Below are positions 10,298 to 19,058 of a DNA stretch of 30,105 nt, piece by piece. The notes under the pieces are model-generated. The model was not told the DNA's origin. It searched no databases and saw only the letters and a list, made by a program, of their open reading frames with translations. The stretch comes from an uncultured Roseburia sp. (GTDB taxonomy: Bacteria > Bacillota_A > Clostridia > Lachnospirales > Lachnospiraceae), in assembly GCA_900753715.1 (NCBI GenBank), contig CAAEAE010000166.1, positions 1 through 30,105 on the forward strand. The letters run 5' to 3'. The translations under genes and the position numbers were made by a program. Numbering within the stretch: position 1 is the stretch's first letter; every line of letters begins with the position of its first letter.

Positions 10298-12160
10298 ATG
10301 GTATTGGAAAAGATTAAGAAGGCAAATGACATCAAGAATCTATCAGAGGAAGAACTGCCGATTCTTGCCGGAGAAATCCGGGAATTTTTAATTGAAAAAA
10401 TTTCTGCTACGGGAGGACACTTGGCGTCGAATCTTGGTGTTGTGGAACTTACCATGGCGCTGCATCTGTTTTTGGATTTTCCGGAGGATAAGCTGATCTG
10501 GGATGTGGGACATCAGGCATATACGCATAAGCTTCTGACCGGACGTAAGGATGGATTTGATGAATTGCGCAAGTTTGGTGGCATGAGTGGATTCCCAAAG
10601 CGCAAGGAGAGCGATTGTGACTGCTTTGATACGGGACACAGCTCCACCTCTATTTCTGCGGGTCTTGGTTATGCGTTTGGAAGAGAGATTACCGGAGAAA
10701 ACTATAAGGTGGTTTCTGTTATCGGAGACGGGGCACTCACCGGTGGAATGGCATTTGAGGCACTCAATAATGCATCGTCACTGAAATCAAATTTTATCAT
10801 TGTTTTAAATGATAACAATATGTCAATTTCGGAGAATGTAGGCGGAATTTCAAGCTACCTGGGTGGTTTTCGGACGGCGGATGCTTATATTGATTTAAAA
10901 CTTGGCGTGATGAATTCCCTCACCAAAATTCCGGTATACGGAGAAAAGGTGGTCGAGAAGATACGGAGAACTAAAAGTGGAATCAAGCAGCTTTTTATTC
11001 CAGGAATGTTTTTCGAGGAGATGGGAATTTTGTATTTAGGACCTGTCGATGGCAGCGATATCAAGGGCATTACGAGACTGTTGAAGGAAGCGTCAAAAGT
11101 AAACGGACCGGTGTTAGTCCACGTCATGACACATAAGGGAGCCGGGTATCTACCGGCAGAACGTCATCCGGCGAGATTTCATGGAACGGCACCATTTGAC
11201 ATTGAAACGGGACTGCCGCTTGTGCCGCAGGCAAAAGCAAACTATACCGATATTTTCTCGACGGTTATGAGGAAGCTTGGAGACCGGGATGAAAAAGTGG
11301 TGGCAATTACGGCGGCAATGGCGGATGGAACGGGATTAAAGCGTTTCCGCAATATGTTCCCGGAACGATTTTTTGATGTGGGAATTGCAGAAGAACATGC
11401 AGTCACTTTTGCGGCGGGACTTGCGGCGGCAGGACTAAAGCCGGTATTTGCAGTCTATTCATCTTTTTTGCAGCGTGCATATGACCAGATTCTTCACGAT
11501 GTCTGCATCCAGAACCTTCCGGTTGTATTTGCAATTGACCGGGCAGGACTTGTGGGAAGTGATGGGGAAACCCATCAGGGAATTTTTGATATTTCCTATC
11601 TGTCAACGATTCCGGGAATGACGGTTTTAGCTCCCAAGAACAAGTGGGAATTATCGGATATGTTAAAATATGCAGTTGATTTTTCGGGTCCGATTGCGAT
11701 AAGATACCCAAGAGGAGAGGCTTATGACGGTCTGCGGGAATACCGTGCGCCGATTGCCTATGGAAGAAGCGAGTGGATTCACCGGGAAAGCGGGATTGCA
11801 TTAGTGGCATTTGGTTCCATGGTAAAGACGGCTGAGCAGGTGTGGGAGAACCTGAAGCAGAGAGGCTATGCGTGCAGTCTGATAAATGCACGGTTTGCAA
11901 AGCCTTACGATGCGGAAATGCTGTCGGAACTTCCTAAAAAACATATGCTTGTAGTAACAATGGAAGAAAATGTGGCAAGTGGAGGATTCGGAGAACACGT
12001 AGCAGCATTTTATCAGGAGCAAAAGACAGAGGTATCGCTGTTGTCCATTGCAATACCGGATGAGTATGTGGAGCATGGAAATGCGGATGTGCTGCGGCAC
12101 GAGGTTGGAATAGATACAGAATCGGTCATCGGCCGGATTATGGAACAGTTGAGAAAATAA
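10298..12160 (+). CDS. dxs: 1-deoxy-D-xylulose-5-phosphate synthase
   Basis: 620 aa, full length. Thiamine diphosphate enzyme that condenses pyruvate and glyceraldehyde-3-phosphate, the entry step of the MEP isoprenoid pathway. Visible motifs: GGHLASNLGVVELTMALH and VGHQAYTHKLLTGR at the N-terminus; the ThDP-binding GDGALTGGMAFEALNNA (about 145-161) with the later NDNNMSISENVGG; the transketolase-like pyrimidine domain with GIAEEHAVTFAAGLA (about 362-376) and DRAGLVGSDGETHQG; and a C-terminal transketolase domain. Start ATG 10298 has GAGAGG upstream. It follows ispA at 20 bp, an order common in Firmicutes. Confidence 0.97.
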   Translation: MVLEKIKKANDIKNLSEEELPILAGEIREFLIEKISATGGHLASNLGVVELTMALHLFLDFPEDKLIWDVGHQAYTHKLLTGRKDGFDELRKFGGMSGFPKRKESDCDCFDTGHSSTSISAGLGYAFGREITGENYKVVSVIGDGALTGGMAFEALNNASSLKSNFIIVLNDNNMSISENVGGISSYLGGFRTADAYIDLKLGVMNSLTKIPVYGEKVVEKIRRTKSGIKQLFIPGMFFEEMGILYLGPVDGSDIKGITRLLKEASKVNGPVLVHVMTHKGAGYLPAERHPARFHGTAPFDIETGLPLVPQAKANYTDIFSTVMRKLGDRDEKVVAITAAMADGTGLKRFRNMFPERFFDVGIAEEHAVTFAAGLAAAGLKPVFAVYSSFLQRAYDQILHDVCIQNLPVVFAIDRAGLVGSDGETHQGIFDISYLSTIPGMTVLAPKNKWELSDMLKYAVDFSGPIAIRYPRGEAYDGLREYRAPIAYGRSEWIHRESGIALVAFGSMVKTAEQVWENLKQRGYACSLINARFAKPYDAEMLSELPKKHMLVVTMEENVASGGFGEHVAAFYQEQKTEVSLLSIAIPDEYVEHGNADVLRHEVGIDTESVIGRIMEQLRK

Positions 12161-12170
12161 GGAGAGAGCA

Positions 12171-12974
12171 TTGAAGGAACGATTGGATGTACTACTGGTA
12201 AACAGGGGGCTTGCACCGTCAAGAGAAAAGGCAAAAGCCATGATTATGGAAGGCTGTGTGTTTGTAGAAAATGAGAGAGAAGATAAGGCAGGCGCTTCTT
12301 TTGACACCGAAGCAAAGATTGAGGTGCGCGGGAATACGTTAAAATACGTAAGCCGTGGCGGGTTGAAATTAGAAAAGGCGATGACGCATTTTGGGATTTC
12401 TCTTGATGGAAAAATCTGTATGGATATCGGTGCTTCCACCGGTGGGTTTACGGACTGTATGTTGCAAAACGGTGCCTGCAAGGTTTATGCCGTGGATGTG
12501 GGATATGGACAGTTTGCCTGGAAATTGCGGCAGGATGAGCGCGTTGTCTGTATGGAAAAAACAAATATCCGGTATGTGACACCGCAGGATATTGCAGACC
12601 AGTTGGATTTTGCTTCCGTAGATGTGTCATTCATCTCACTTACAAAAGTCCTAGAACCGGCGAGAGAACTGTTAAAAGATGGCGGTGAGATGGTCTGTCT
12701 GATAAAACCGCAGTTTGAAGCCGGACGGGAAAAGGTCGGCAAAAAGGGTGTGGTGCGTGAGAAATCCGTGCATGAAGAAGTTATTCACAAAGTAATTGAC
12801 TTTGCAAAGGAACATGGATTTGTGGTACTGCATCTGGAATATTCTCCAATCAAGGGACCGGAGGGAAATATTGAATATCTGGTTCATCTGAAAAAAAGCA
12901 CAGATGACCTGGGAGAGGAGACGGTCGACATCCATGGCGTGGTAGAGGCAGCGCATGGAGAACTCGATAAATAA
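12171..12974 (+). CDS. tlyA: TlyA-family rRNA (cytidine-2'-O)-methyltransferase
   Basis: 267 aa from TTG 12171, chosen because GGAGAGAG is correctly spaced and the S4 domain starts at once (MKERLDVLLVNRGLAPSREK). An S4 RNA-binding domain (about 3-62) is followed by an FtsJ-type Rossmann methyltransferase with the SAM motif DIGASTGGFTDCML (about 85-98) and a KPQFEAGREKVGKKGVVR block. In mycobacteria TlyA 2'-O-methylates 16S C1409 and 23S C1920; many Firmicute homologues are annotated as hemolysin A for historical reasons, and no haemolytic role is implied. Its last 20 bp overlap nadK if nadK starts at 12955. Confidence 0.92.
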   Translation: MKERLDVLLVNRGLAPSREKAKAMIMEGCVFVENEREDKAGASFDTEAKIEVRGNTLKYVSRGGLKLEKAMTHFGISLDGKICMDIGASTGGFTDCMLQNGACKVYAVDVGYGQFAWKLRQDERVVCMEKTNIRYVTPQDIADQLDFASVDVSFISLTKVLEPARELLKDGGEMVCLIKPQFEAGREKVGKKGVVREKSVHEEVIHKVIDFAKEHGFVVLHLEYSPIKGPEGNIEYLVHLKKSTDDLGEETVDIHGVVEAAHGELDK

Positions 12975-13836
12975 CATGAAACATTTTTTGATGATTGTCA
13001 ATTCCTTTAAGGATGAAGGACTGCGGCTTACAAAAGAGATAATGGCATATATCGAAACAAAGGGCGGAAGCTGTACCTGTTTTACAAGCAATGGCGAGGA
13101 GCGGAAGAATGCAGCCCCAAATCCCGAGAATATTCCGCCGGAGACGGAGTGCGTCATTGTGCTTGGTGGAGACGGAACGTTAATCCGGGCAGCAGCAAAA
13201 CTGGTGCATAAGAATCTGCCGCTTATCGGGGTAAATCTTGGAACGCTCGGATATCTCTGTGAGTTGGAGGAACAGAATGTTTTTCTGGCAATCGATCAGT
13301 TAATGGCTGGAAACTATATGGTGGAAGAACGGATGATGCTTGAGGGGCAGGGCGTCACAGGAGAGGCAGATGAAGAAAGCACACTGGCGTTAAATGACGT
13401 GGTCATTCACCGGACAGGTGCACTGTCTGTGGTTAATCTTATCGTTTATGTCAATGGCGCCTATCTGAATACATTCCACGCAGATGGAATTATTGTGTCG
13501 ACACCTACCGGTTCCACAGGTTATAATATGTCTGCCGGAGGGCCGATTGTGGACCCGAAGGCACAGATGATTTTAATTACACCTATCAATGCCCATAACT
13601 TAAATTCCAAAAGCATTGTAATTGGTGCGGAAGATGAGGTCATGATTGAAATCGGAAAGCGCCGTTACCAGAAGGATGAGACGGTGGAGGTCAGCTTTGA
13701 CGGAGATAATGCGATACAGCTTCGGGTGGGCGACCGTTTCCTGATTCACAGAGCAGATGATACGGCTAAAATCTGTAAAATCAGCAGGGAGAGTTTTCTT
13801 GAAATTCTCCGCAAAAAGATGCAGGCTTATACATAG
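12955..13836 (+). CDS. nadK: NAD kinase
   Basis: 293 aa from ATG 12955 (GAGG about nine bases upstream). An alternative ATG at 12976 would give 286 aa starting MKHFLMIVNSFKD, which fits the family N-terminus well; the choice is open. NAD kinase phosphorylates NAD+ to NADP+. Motifs: GGDGTLIRAA (71-80), NLGTLGYLCE, and the NAD-binding block with DGIIVSTPTGSTGYNMSAGG (about 179-198). Starting at 12955 it overlaps tlyA by 20 bp, typical of this operon. Confidence 0.95.
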   Translation: MENSINNMKHFLMIVNSFKDEGLRLTKEIMAYIETKGGSCTCFTSNGEERKNAAPNPENIPPETECVIVLGGDGTLIRAAAKLVHKNLPLIGVNLGTLGYLCELEEQNVFLAIDQLMAGNYMVEERMMLEGQGVTGEADEESTLALNDVVIHRTGALSVVNLIVYVNGAYLNTFHADGIIVSTPTGSTGYNMSAGGPIVDPKAQMILITPINAHNLNSKSIVIGAEDEVMIEIGKRRYQKDETVEVSFDGDNAIQLRVGDRFLIHRADDTAKICKISRESFLEILRKKMQAYT

Positions 13837-13852
13837 ACACAACAGGGAAAGG

Positions 13853-13897
13853 ATGAAGGAAAAGGATGAAGACGAAGAGACAGGCAAAAATTCTTGA
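13853..13897 (+). other. possible 14-codon out-of-frame mini-ORF overlapping the argR start
   Basis: The stretch AAAGGATGAAG occurs twice, 13 bp apart, so a second SD-ATG pair lies just before the argR one. The upstream ATG (13853) opens a 14-codon frame (MKEKDEDEETGKNS) that passes through the argR start in another frame and stops at 13897. Coding is unproven; it may only be a duplication. Confidence 0.3.
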
Positions 13898-14318
13898 ACT
13901 GATACGGCGCAATGATATCGAGACGCAGGAGGATTTGTCTGACCGCCTGGAACAGGAGGGCTTTCAGGTGACACAGGCAACCGTTTCGAGGGATATCCGC
14001 GAACTGAAACTGACGAAGGTTGCGCTTAGCAACGGCAGACAGAAATACACGGCAATCATGGAGCAGGATGAAAATCTTTCCGAAAAATATACGCGTGTGT
14101 TTAAGGATGGTTTTGTTTCCATGGATATGGCGCAGAATATCCTCGTCATCAAGACAGTTTCCGGAATGGCGATGGCGGTGGCAGCCGCACTTGACGCCAT
14201 GCATCTGCATGAAATTGTGGGATGTATTGCCGGTGATGATACGATTATGTGTGCAATCCGCAGCGTGGAGGATACCGTAGAAATTATGGGACGTCTGCGC
14301 CAGCTTGTAGGAGAATAG
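13866..14318 (+). CDS. argR: arginine repressor ArgR/AhrC
   Basis: 150 aa, full length. The N-terminal winged helix-turn-helix contains QATVSRDIRELKL (about 39-51). The C-terminal oligomerisation and arginine-binding domain contains AAALDAMHLHEIVGCIAGDD (about 102-121) and GDDTIMC. ArgR hexamers repress arginine biosynthesis and activate catabolism in response to arginine. The gene is in its usual Firmicute position before recN. SD AAGGAAAAGG is immediately upstream of ATG 13866. A duplicated SD-ATG segment 13 bp upstream could compete for ribosomes. Confidence 0.95.
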   Translation: MKTKRQAKILELIRRNDIETQEDLSDRLEQEGFQVTQATVSRDIRELKLTKVALSNGRQKYTAIMEQDENLSEKYTRVFKDGFVSMDMAQNILVIKTVSGMAMAVAAALDAMHLHEIVGCIAGDDTIMCAIRSVEDTVEIMGRLRQLVGE

Positions 14319-14351
14319 AACGGTACTTATGGGAGAGTAGAGGGAGATTCT

Positions 14352-16031
14352 ATGTTACAAAATCTGCGTGTAAAAAACCTTGCACTGATCGATGAGGCGG
14401 AGGTGGATTTTCAGAGGGGGCTTAATATCTTAACGGGTGAGACCGGAGCCGGAAAATCTATTATTATCGGTTCCATTAATCTGGCACTTGGGGGAAAAGT
14501 ACAAAAGGAAATGCTGCGGGAGGGCGCTGACTATGCGTTAGTCGAGCTGATTTTTGACGTGACGGAAAAACGTCAGGAAGAAAAACTCCGGCAGCTAGAG
14601 GTGTTCCCGGAGGACGGACTTGTCATTTTAAGCCGGAAAATTGTCGGCGGCAGAGGCGTAGCCAGAGTCAATGGGGAGAGCGTTCCGGCATCAAAGCTGA
14701 AGGAAATTGCCGATATTCTGATTGACATTCATGGCCAGCAGGAGCATCAGTCGCTTCTGTCCAAAAAGAAGCACCTTGAAATTCTTGATGAGTATGCAAG
14801 GGAGGAACTTGAGCCATTAAAGAACAGGCTTGCCGAAAAATATCACACATACCGGAAACTTTGTGAAGAATTAAACGAGGCAGATGTGGGCGAAGCGGAA
14901 CATGCAAGAGAACTTTCTCTGTTGGAGTACGAGGTAAACGAGATTTCGGAAGCGGAGTTAAAAATCGGCGAAGACGAAGAAATCGAGGCAGATTTTAAGA
15001 AGTATTCCAATGGAAGAAAGATATTAGAGGCAGTCGGAACAGCTCATGAGAGCCTTTCCGGTGGCACAGAGAGCGCATCGGAGCTGACAGGGCGCGCATT
15101 AAAGGAACTTTCTGCGGTAGCTTCCTATGATGAAGCACTTGCCACAATGGAAAATGAGCTGCTAGAGATTGATAACCTGCTCAATGATTTAAACCGCGAA
15201 ATGGCAGATTATCTGGAAGAGACCGATTTTGATGAGGAAACCTTTTATCAGATGGAAAAGCGGTTAGATGAAATTAACCATCTGAAATCAAAATACGGGG
15301 ACACGATTCCGGATATTTTGCAGGCATTAGAAGAAAAACAGGCACGGATGGAGAAACTTTCCGATTATGACGGGTATCTGGAACGGCTGCGTGCACAGGT
15401 AAAAGCGTCTGAACAGGAATTAGAAGAAATCAGCCAGAAAGTTTCAAAAATCCGCCAGAAGTATGCGAAGAAGCTGACCGCATCAATCAAAGAAGCCTTG
15501 CAGGATTTAAATTTTTTGGATGTGCAGTTTACGATGCAGTTTGAGCGCACCGCAGATTACACGGCAAATGGAATTGACGATGCCGAATTTCTGATATCGA
15601 CAAACCCCGGAGAGCCGGTAAAACCGTTAGGAAAGGTAGCGTCCGGCGGAGAACTTTCCAGAATTATGCTGGCAGTGAAAACAGTGCTTGCCGACCATGA
15701 TGCGGTGGACACGCTGATTTTTGATGAAATCGATACCGGAATCAGCGGAAGGACGGCACAGATGGTTTCCGAAAAAATGAATGTGCTTGCGAAGAAGCAT
15801 CAGATTATTTCCATCACACATCTTCCACAGATTGCGGCGATGGCGGATGCACATTATCTGATTCAGAAATCTGTCCAAAACCAGAGCACAGTGTCCACAA
15901 TCCGAAGGCTTGACGAGAAGGAGAGCGTAGAGGAGTTAGCACGTATGCTCGGCGGAGTTGAGATTACAGAGACCGTCCGGGAAAATGCAAGAGAGATGAA
16001 GGTGCTTGCGGCAGAAAAAAAAGAACCATAA
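14352..16031 (+). CDS. recN: DNA repair protein RecN
   Basis: 559 aa. SMC-like ATPase that acts early in double-strand break repair. Walker A GETGAGKS (29-36); the ABC signature block VASGGELSRIMLAVK (about 428-442); Walker B LIFDEIDTGISG (about 457-468). Between the two ATPase halves is a long antiparallel coiled coil (about 150-380), rich in Glu, Lys and Leu. The start ATG 14352 has GGGAGA at a good distance. A strong terminator 57 bp after the stop (16088-16121) ends the nusB-recN transcript. Confidence 0.96.
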   Translation: MLQNLRVKNLALIDEAEVDFQRGLNILTGETGAGKSIIIGSINLALGGKVQKEMLREGADYALVELIFDVTEKRQEEKLRQLEVFPEDGLVILSRKIVGGRGVARVNGESVPASKLKEIADILIDIHGQQEHQSLLSKKKHLEILDEYAREELEPLKNRLAEKYHTYRKLCEELNEADVGEAEHARELSLLEYEVNEISEAELKIGEDEEIEADFKKYSNGRKILEAVGTAHESLSGGTESASELTGRALKELSAVASYDEALATMENELLEIDNLLNDLNREMADYLEETDFDEETFYQMEKRLDEINHLKSKYGDTIPDILQALEEKQARMEKLSDYDGYLERLRAQVKASEQELEEISQKVSKIRQKYAKKLTASIKEALQDLNFLDVQFTMQFERTADYTANGIDDAEFLISTNPGEPVKPLGKVASGGELSRIMLAVKTVLADHDAVDTLIFDEIDTGISGRTAQMVSEKMNVLAKKHQIISITHLPQIAAMADAHYLIQKSVQNQSTVSTIRRLDEKESVEELARMLGGVEITETVRENAREMKVLAAEKKEP

Positions 16032-16087
16032 AATTCCATACCGGAATCCGTTACAAAAAGAGTGAAAAAGAGAATCCGTCACATAAT

Positions 16088-16121
16088 AAAAAAGAATCCT
16101 TATAAAAAGGGTTCTTTTTTT
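16088..16121 (+). terminator. intrinsic terminator after recN
   Basis: AAAAAAGAATCC (16088-16099) pairs with GGGTTCTTTTTT (16109-16120) with a single G-T pair, and the 3' arm continues as T to 16121. It lies inside the upstream-extended open frame of spoIVB, which argues that the true spoIVB start is farther downstream. Confidence 0.85.
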
Positions 16122-16163
16122 ACGCGAACAGCGAGGAAATTCCTGTTAAGAAGGGCACAGAAA

Positions 16164-17390
16164 ATGAGAATAAAATGGGTGACATGGATTAGAAAATTAG
16201 CGGCGGTTGGCTATCTGGCAGTCATCGCCTTTGCGGGAAAAACTTTTTACGAGGCAATTCCGGATGAAATGTATGTGGCAGTCGGACAGAAGGTGTCCTA
16301 TGACTTTCAGGTGCCGGTCAGTGTTGTGTTAAAGGATACGAGCGCGGAAGCCTTTGAAAATCAGGCACCGCGGACGGGCGCACTGGGAAATACGTATGCT
16401 TCCTACACGGTAACCTGCAAGTTGTTTGGAATCTTTCCGGTAAAAGATATCGAGGTCATGCTTGTGGATTCGGAGAGCGTGTATGCAAGCGGAAAAACCA
16501 TCGGTATTTATGCGAGCTCGGATGGCATTTTAGTCATCGGAACGGGGACAGTGGAAGATGAATCCGGGAAAGAACAGTGTCCGGCAGAGAATCTGGTAAA
16601 AGGTGGAGACTATATTATCAGTATCAATGGGACTGAGGTATCGGAAAAAGAAGAATTGACAGCAAAGGTGAATGACGGAACAGGCGAAAAGAAGGTTCTT
16701 GGTATCCGGCGGGACGGTGCTTATCTGGAGGTCGCACTGACACCTGTCAAAAGCAGTGACGGAAGCTATAAGCTTGGAATCTGGGTGCGGGACGATATCG
16801 CAGGAGTCGGAACCCTGACGTATTTTACCGGAGACGGAAATTTTGGGGCATTAGGGCACGCAGTGAGCGATGGCGATACGGGAACAATGTTTGAGATTTC
16901 AACGGGCGCCATTTATGTGGCGGATATCATTGGAATCCGCAAAGGGGAGAACGGAAATCCGGGGGAAATATCGGGAATCATCAATTACGGGACAGAAAAC
17001 AGGCTTGGAACCTTGACGGATAATACCACGCTTGGAATCCATGGGATGCTCGATGGAAATCTGGAAAAGTTAGGAAACAGTACCTGCCTTGAGGTGGCAT
17101 ACAAGCAGGAAATCACGCAGGGCACTGCCTATATCCTCTCATCGGTTTCCGGCGAGAGCAGACTGTATGAAATTACGATTGAAGGCGTGGATTACAGCGG
17201 CAGGGAGGAAAATAAGGGCATTTTATTTGAGGTGACAGACCAGGAACTGATTGCCCTGACCGGAGGAATTGTTCAGGGAATGAGTGGAAGTCCCATCATC
17301 CAGAATGGGAAAATTGTCGGTGCCGTGACGCATGTATTTATTTCCGATGCGACGAAAGGGTATGGGATTTTTATTGAAAAGATGCTGTAG
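16164..17390 (+). CDS. spoIVB: SpoIVB serine peptidase (sporulation stage IV signal)
   Basis: 408 aa from ATG 16164. The frame is open back to GTG 16062, but that segment contains the recN terminator and has no SD. AAGGGC precedes 16164; an in-frame CTG at 16143 with GAGGAAAT upstream is a less likely alternative. An N-terminal membrane segment (about residues 10-28) is followed by a PDZ domain (about 105-195) and an S55 peptidase domain. His232 (GALGHAVSD) and Ser374 (GMSGSPI) match B. subtilis His236 and Ser378 with the same offset of four. SpoIVB is secreted from the forespore and triggers pro-sigma-K processing in the mother cell by cleaving SpoIVFA in Bacillus. In clostridia without the SpoIVF complex its target is less clear. 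Confidence 0.93.
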   Translation: MRIKWVTWIRKLAAVGYLAVIAFAGKTFYEAIPDEMYVAVGQKVSYDFQVPVSVVLKDTSAEAFENQAPRTGALGNTYASYTVTCKLFGIFPVKDIEVMLVDSESVYASGKTIGIYASSDGILVIGTGTVEDESGKEQCPAENLVKGGDYIISINGTEVSEKEELTAKVNDGTGEKKVLGIRRDGAYLEVALTPVKSSDGSYKLGIWVRDDIAGVGTLTYFTGDGNFGALGHAVSDGDTGTMFEISTGAIYVADIIGIRKGENGNPGEISGIINYGTENRLGTLTDNTTLGIHGMLDGNLEKLGNSTCLEVAYKQEITQGTAYILSSVSGESRLYEITIEGVDYSGREENKGILFEVTDQELIALTGGIVQGMSGSPIIQNGKIVGAVTHVFISDATKGYGIFIEKML

Positions 17391-17416
17391 CTCCCGGCGT
17401 GTACGAAGAAATATTC

Positions 17417-17446
17417 TTTACAGAATGCGGCAAGTTGTGATACTAT
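17417..17446 (+). promoter_or_regulatory. sigma-A-type promoter of the TPR-GGDEF gene
   Basis: TTTACA (17417-17422) and TACTAT (17441-17446) with an 18-bp spacer lie about 30 bp before the start codon. This suggests the diguanylate cyclase gene is transcribed in vegetative cells independently of spoIVB. Confidence 0.55.
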
Positions 17447-17477
17447 TATCAAAAATGTCGGAAGTGTGGGTGAGAGG

Positions 17478-18947
17478 ATGCCGGAAATAGTAGACGAGAA
17501 CAAACTTGCAAATGATTATATGACAGAAGGTCGTCAGGCGTTTTTTGAAAAAAAGTTTGAAGAAGCAGGAATTTTAATTCAGAATGCCATTCACCTCTTT
17601 AAAAAACTAAAGAATCCGGAGCGCTATGCAATTGCAATCAACACCATGGGCGTCATTTACGGTGCAATGGGAAATGAGTCAATGGCGGTTGATTACTATC
17701 TGCAAGGATTAGAGTGCGCAAATGTAAATCATTTTGAACATCTGTTCGTGGTATTTTACAACAATATTGGGACAAGATATCAGGAACTCGGAGAACATAA
17801 AACAGCTATTACTTATTTCTTAAAGGCAGAGAAGGCATTGCTGTATGCGGTGAAAGAGGAACATTTTCACAGCTGGAAACTGGTGACACTGTTAAACCTT
17901 ATGGCTTCTTACCTTGCGCTTGGCAATTACAAAGAATCCGAAGTTTATATGAACGAATCTGAGGCTCTGGTAGAGCTTGAGGAGGAGCGTGTGCACGATT
18001 TTGCGGTTTTAAGCGCAAAGTGCAGATTATACTGGCTCACAGACCGGAAAGATTATGTGTATGAACATCTGAAGGAACTTGCGGATGGTGCAAAAGAAGA
18101 TAAAAACAGCACCGATTATCTACAGGACATGTTAGATGTATGTGAACTGTTCCGGTGGATGAAGGAATATGCCGTCTGGGAGCAGACGATACATATATTT
18201 GAAGAATATGTATCAGAGCAGAATTCTGTCTATTTAAAACTACGCCTGACAGAGATGTGGATTGATTATTATCATGAGAACGGAGAAGAAGAGAATTTTG
18301 TAAAAGCCTGTGTGGAGCACGCAAGAGTTTACAAGGAATATAAAAAGCAGGAACGGGAAGAACGGGTTGCTGCGATTGATATTAAAATCAAGCTGCAGGA
18401 AAAAGAAATGGAACGCCGTGATGCGGAACGCAAGTCGAATATGGATGAGCTGACAAGACTTGGAAACCGTTATCTTTTAAAGAGGGACATCTATGATGCA
18501 GTGGAAAAGGCAGCAGGACAAGGGGCACAGCTTGCAATCGGAATCCTTGATATTGACTGCTTCAAACAGCACAATGATACATATGGACATCTGCATGGGG
18601 ACGAGTGCTTGAAAATGGTGGCAGAGATTCTGGATACGATTATGAAGGACCGCGGAAAGGCATACCGCTTCGGCGGAGATGAGTTTGTACTTTTATTTAA
18701 CTGCGGAAATGAAAAAGAAGTGGAGCAGACCGCAGAGCATATTAAAGAGAGATTAGCAGGTATGGCAATCGAGAACAAAAATTCTACGGTGGAGCCGGTG
18801 ATTACGCTTTCACAGGGATATTCCTGCTTTATGCCATACAAAGAAGAAAAATACAGTGCCGTATTAGAGCGGGCGGATCAGGTGCTGTATCAGGTGAAAA
18901 AGAACGGAAAGAACGGATACCAGGTGAAACGGGAAGGAGAGTTTTAA
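17478..18947 (+). CDS. TPR-repeat diguanylate cyclase (GGDEF)
   Basis: 489 aa from ATG 17478 (GGTGAGAGG just upstream; the in-frame GTG at 17466 has no SD). No signal peptide or membrane segment, so it is cytoplasmic. Residues about 1-290 are helical with several TPR-like units (for example AIAINTMGVIYGAMGNESMA and FYNNIGTRYQELGEHKTAI). A charged linker helix rich in Lys, Glu and Arg (about 280-320) leads to a GGDEF domain (about 325-489) with an intact RFGGDEF motif (GGDEF at 399-403) and the upstream DIDCFKQHNDTYGH block. It should make cyclic di-GMP. The RxxD inhibitory site expected five residues before the motif is KDRG here, so product inhibition is probably absent. It sits between spoIVB and spo0A. 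The TPR part may sense a peptide or protein partner (inference). Confidence 0.88.
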   Translation: MPEIVDENKLANDYMTEGRQAFFEKKFEEAGILIQNAIHLFKKLKNPERYAIAINTMGVIYGAMGNESMAVDYYLQGLECANVNHFEHLFVVFYNNIGTRYQELGEHKTAITYFLKAEKALLYAVKEEHFHSWKLVTLLNLMASYLALGNYKESEVYMNESEALVELEEERVHDFAVLSAKCRLYWLTDRKDYVYEHLKELADGAKEDKNSTDYLQDMLDVCELFRWMKEYAVWEQTIHIFEEYVSEQNSVYLKLRLTEMWIDYYHENGEEENFVKACVEHARVYKEYKKQEREERVAAIDIKIKLQEKEMERRDAERKSNMDELTRLGNRYLLKRDIYDAVEKAAGQGAQLAIGILDIDCFKQHNDTYGHLHGDECLKMVAEILDTIMKDRGKAYRFGGDEFVLLFNCGNEKEVEQTAEHIKERLAGMAIENKNSTVEPVITLSQGYSCFMPYKEEKYSAVLERADQVLYQVKKNGKNGYQVKREGEF

Positions 18948-18961
18948 GTTTAGCGACTTGA

Positions 18962-18968
18962 TTCGACA
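18962..18968 (-). promoter_or_regulatory. 0A box upstream of spo0A
   Basis: TTCGACA, the reverse complement of the Spo0A-binding consensus TGTCGAA, is a perfect 7-mer lying 90 bp before the spo0A start codon in a 111-bp intergenic region. By chance a given perfect 7-mer on either strand would occur in such a short region only about 1% of the time. It suggests Spo0A controls its own gene, as in Bacillus. Confidence 0.55.
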
Positions 18969-19058
18969 ACAATAGCACATTAGACCAATTATTATCATAA
19001 GGTAGAGGAATTTGTTGAATAAGTTAGAAAGAGTGAAAGACCGACGGAGGACTTAGGT

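Noticed and set aside
18995..19022. Sigma-H promoter for spo0A (AAGGTA ... GAAT)
   Set aside because: The -35 is imperfect and the spacing is too short to be convincing.
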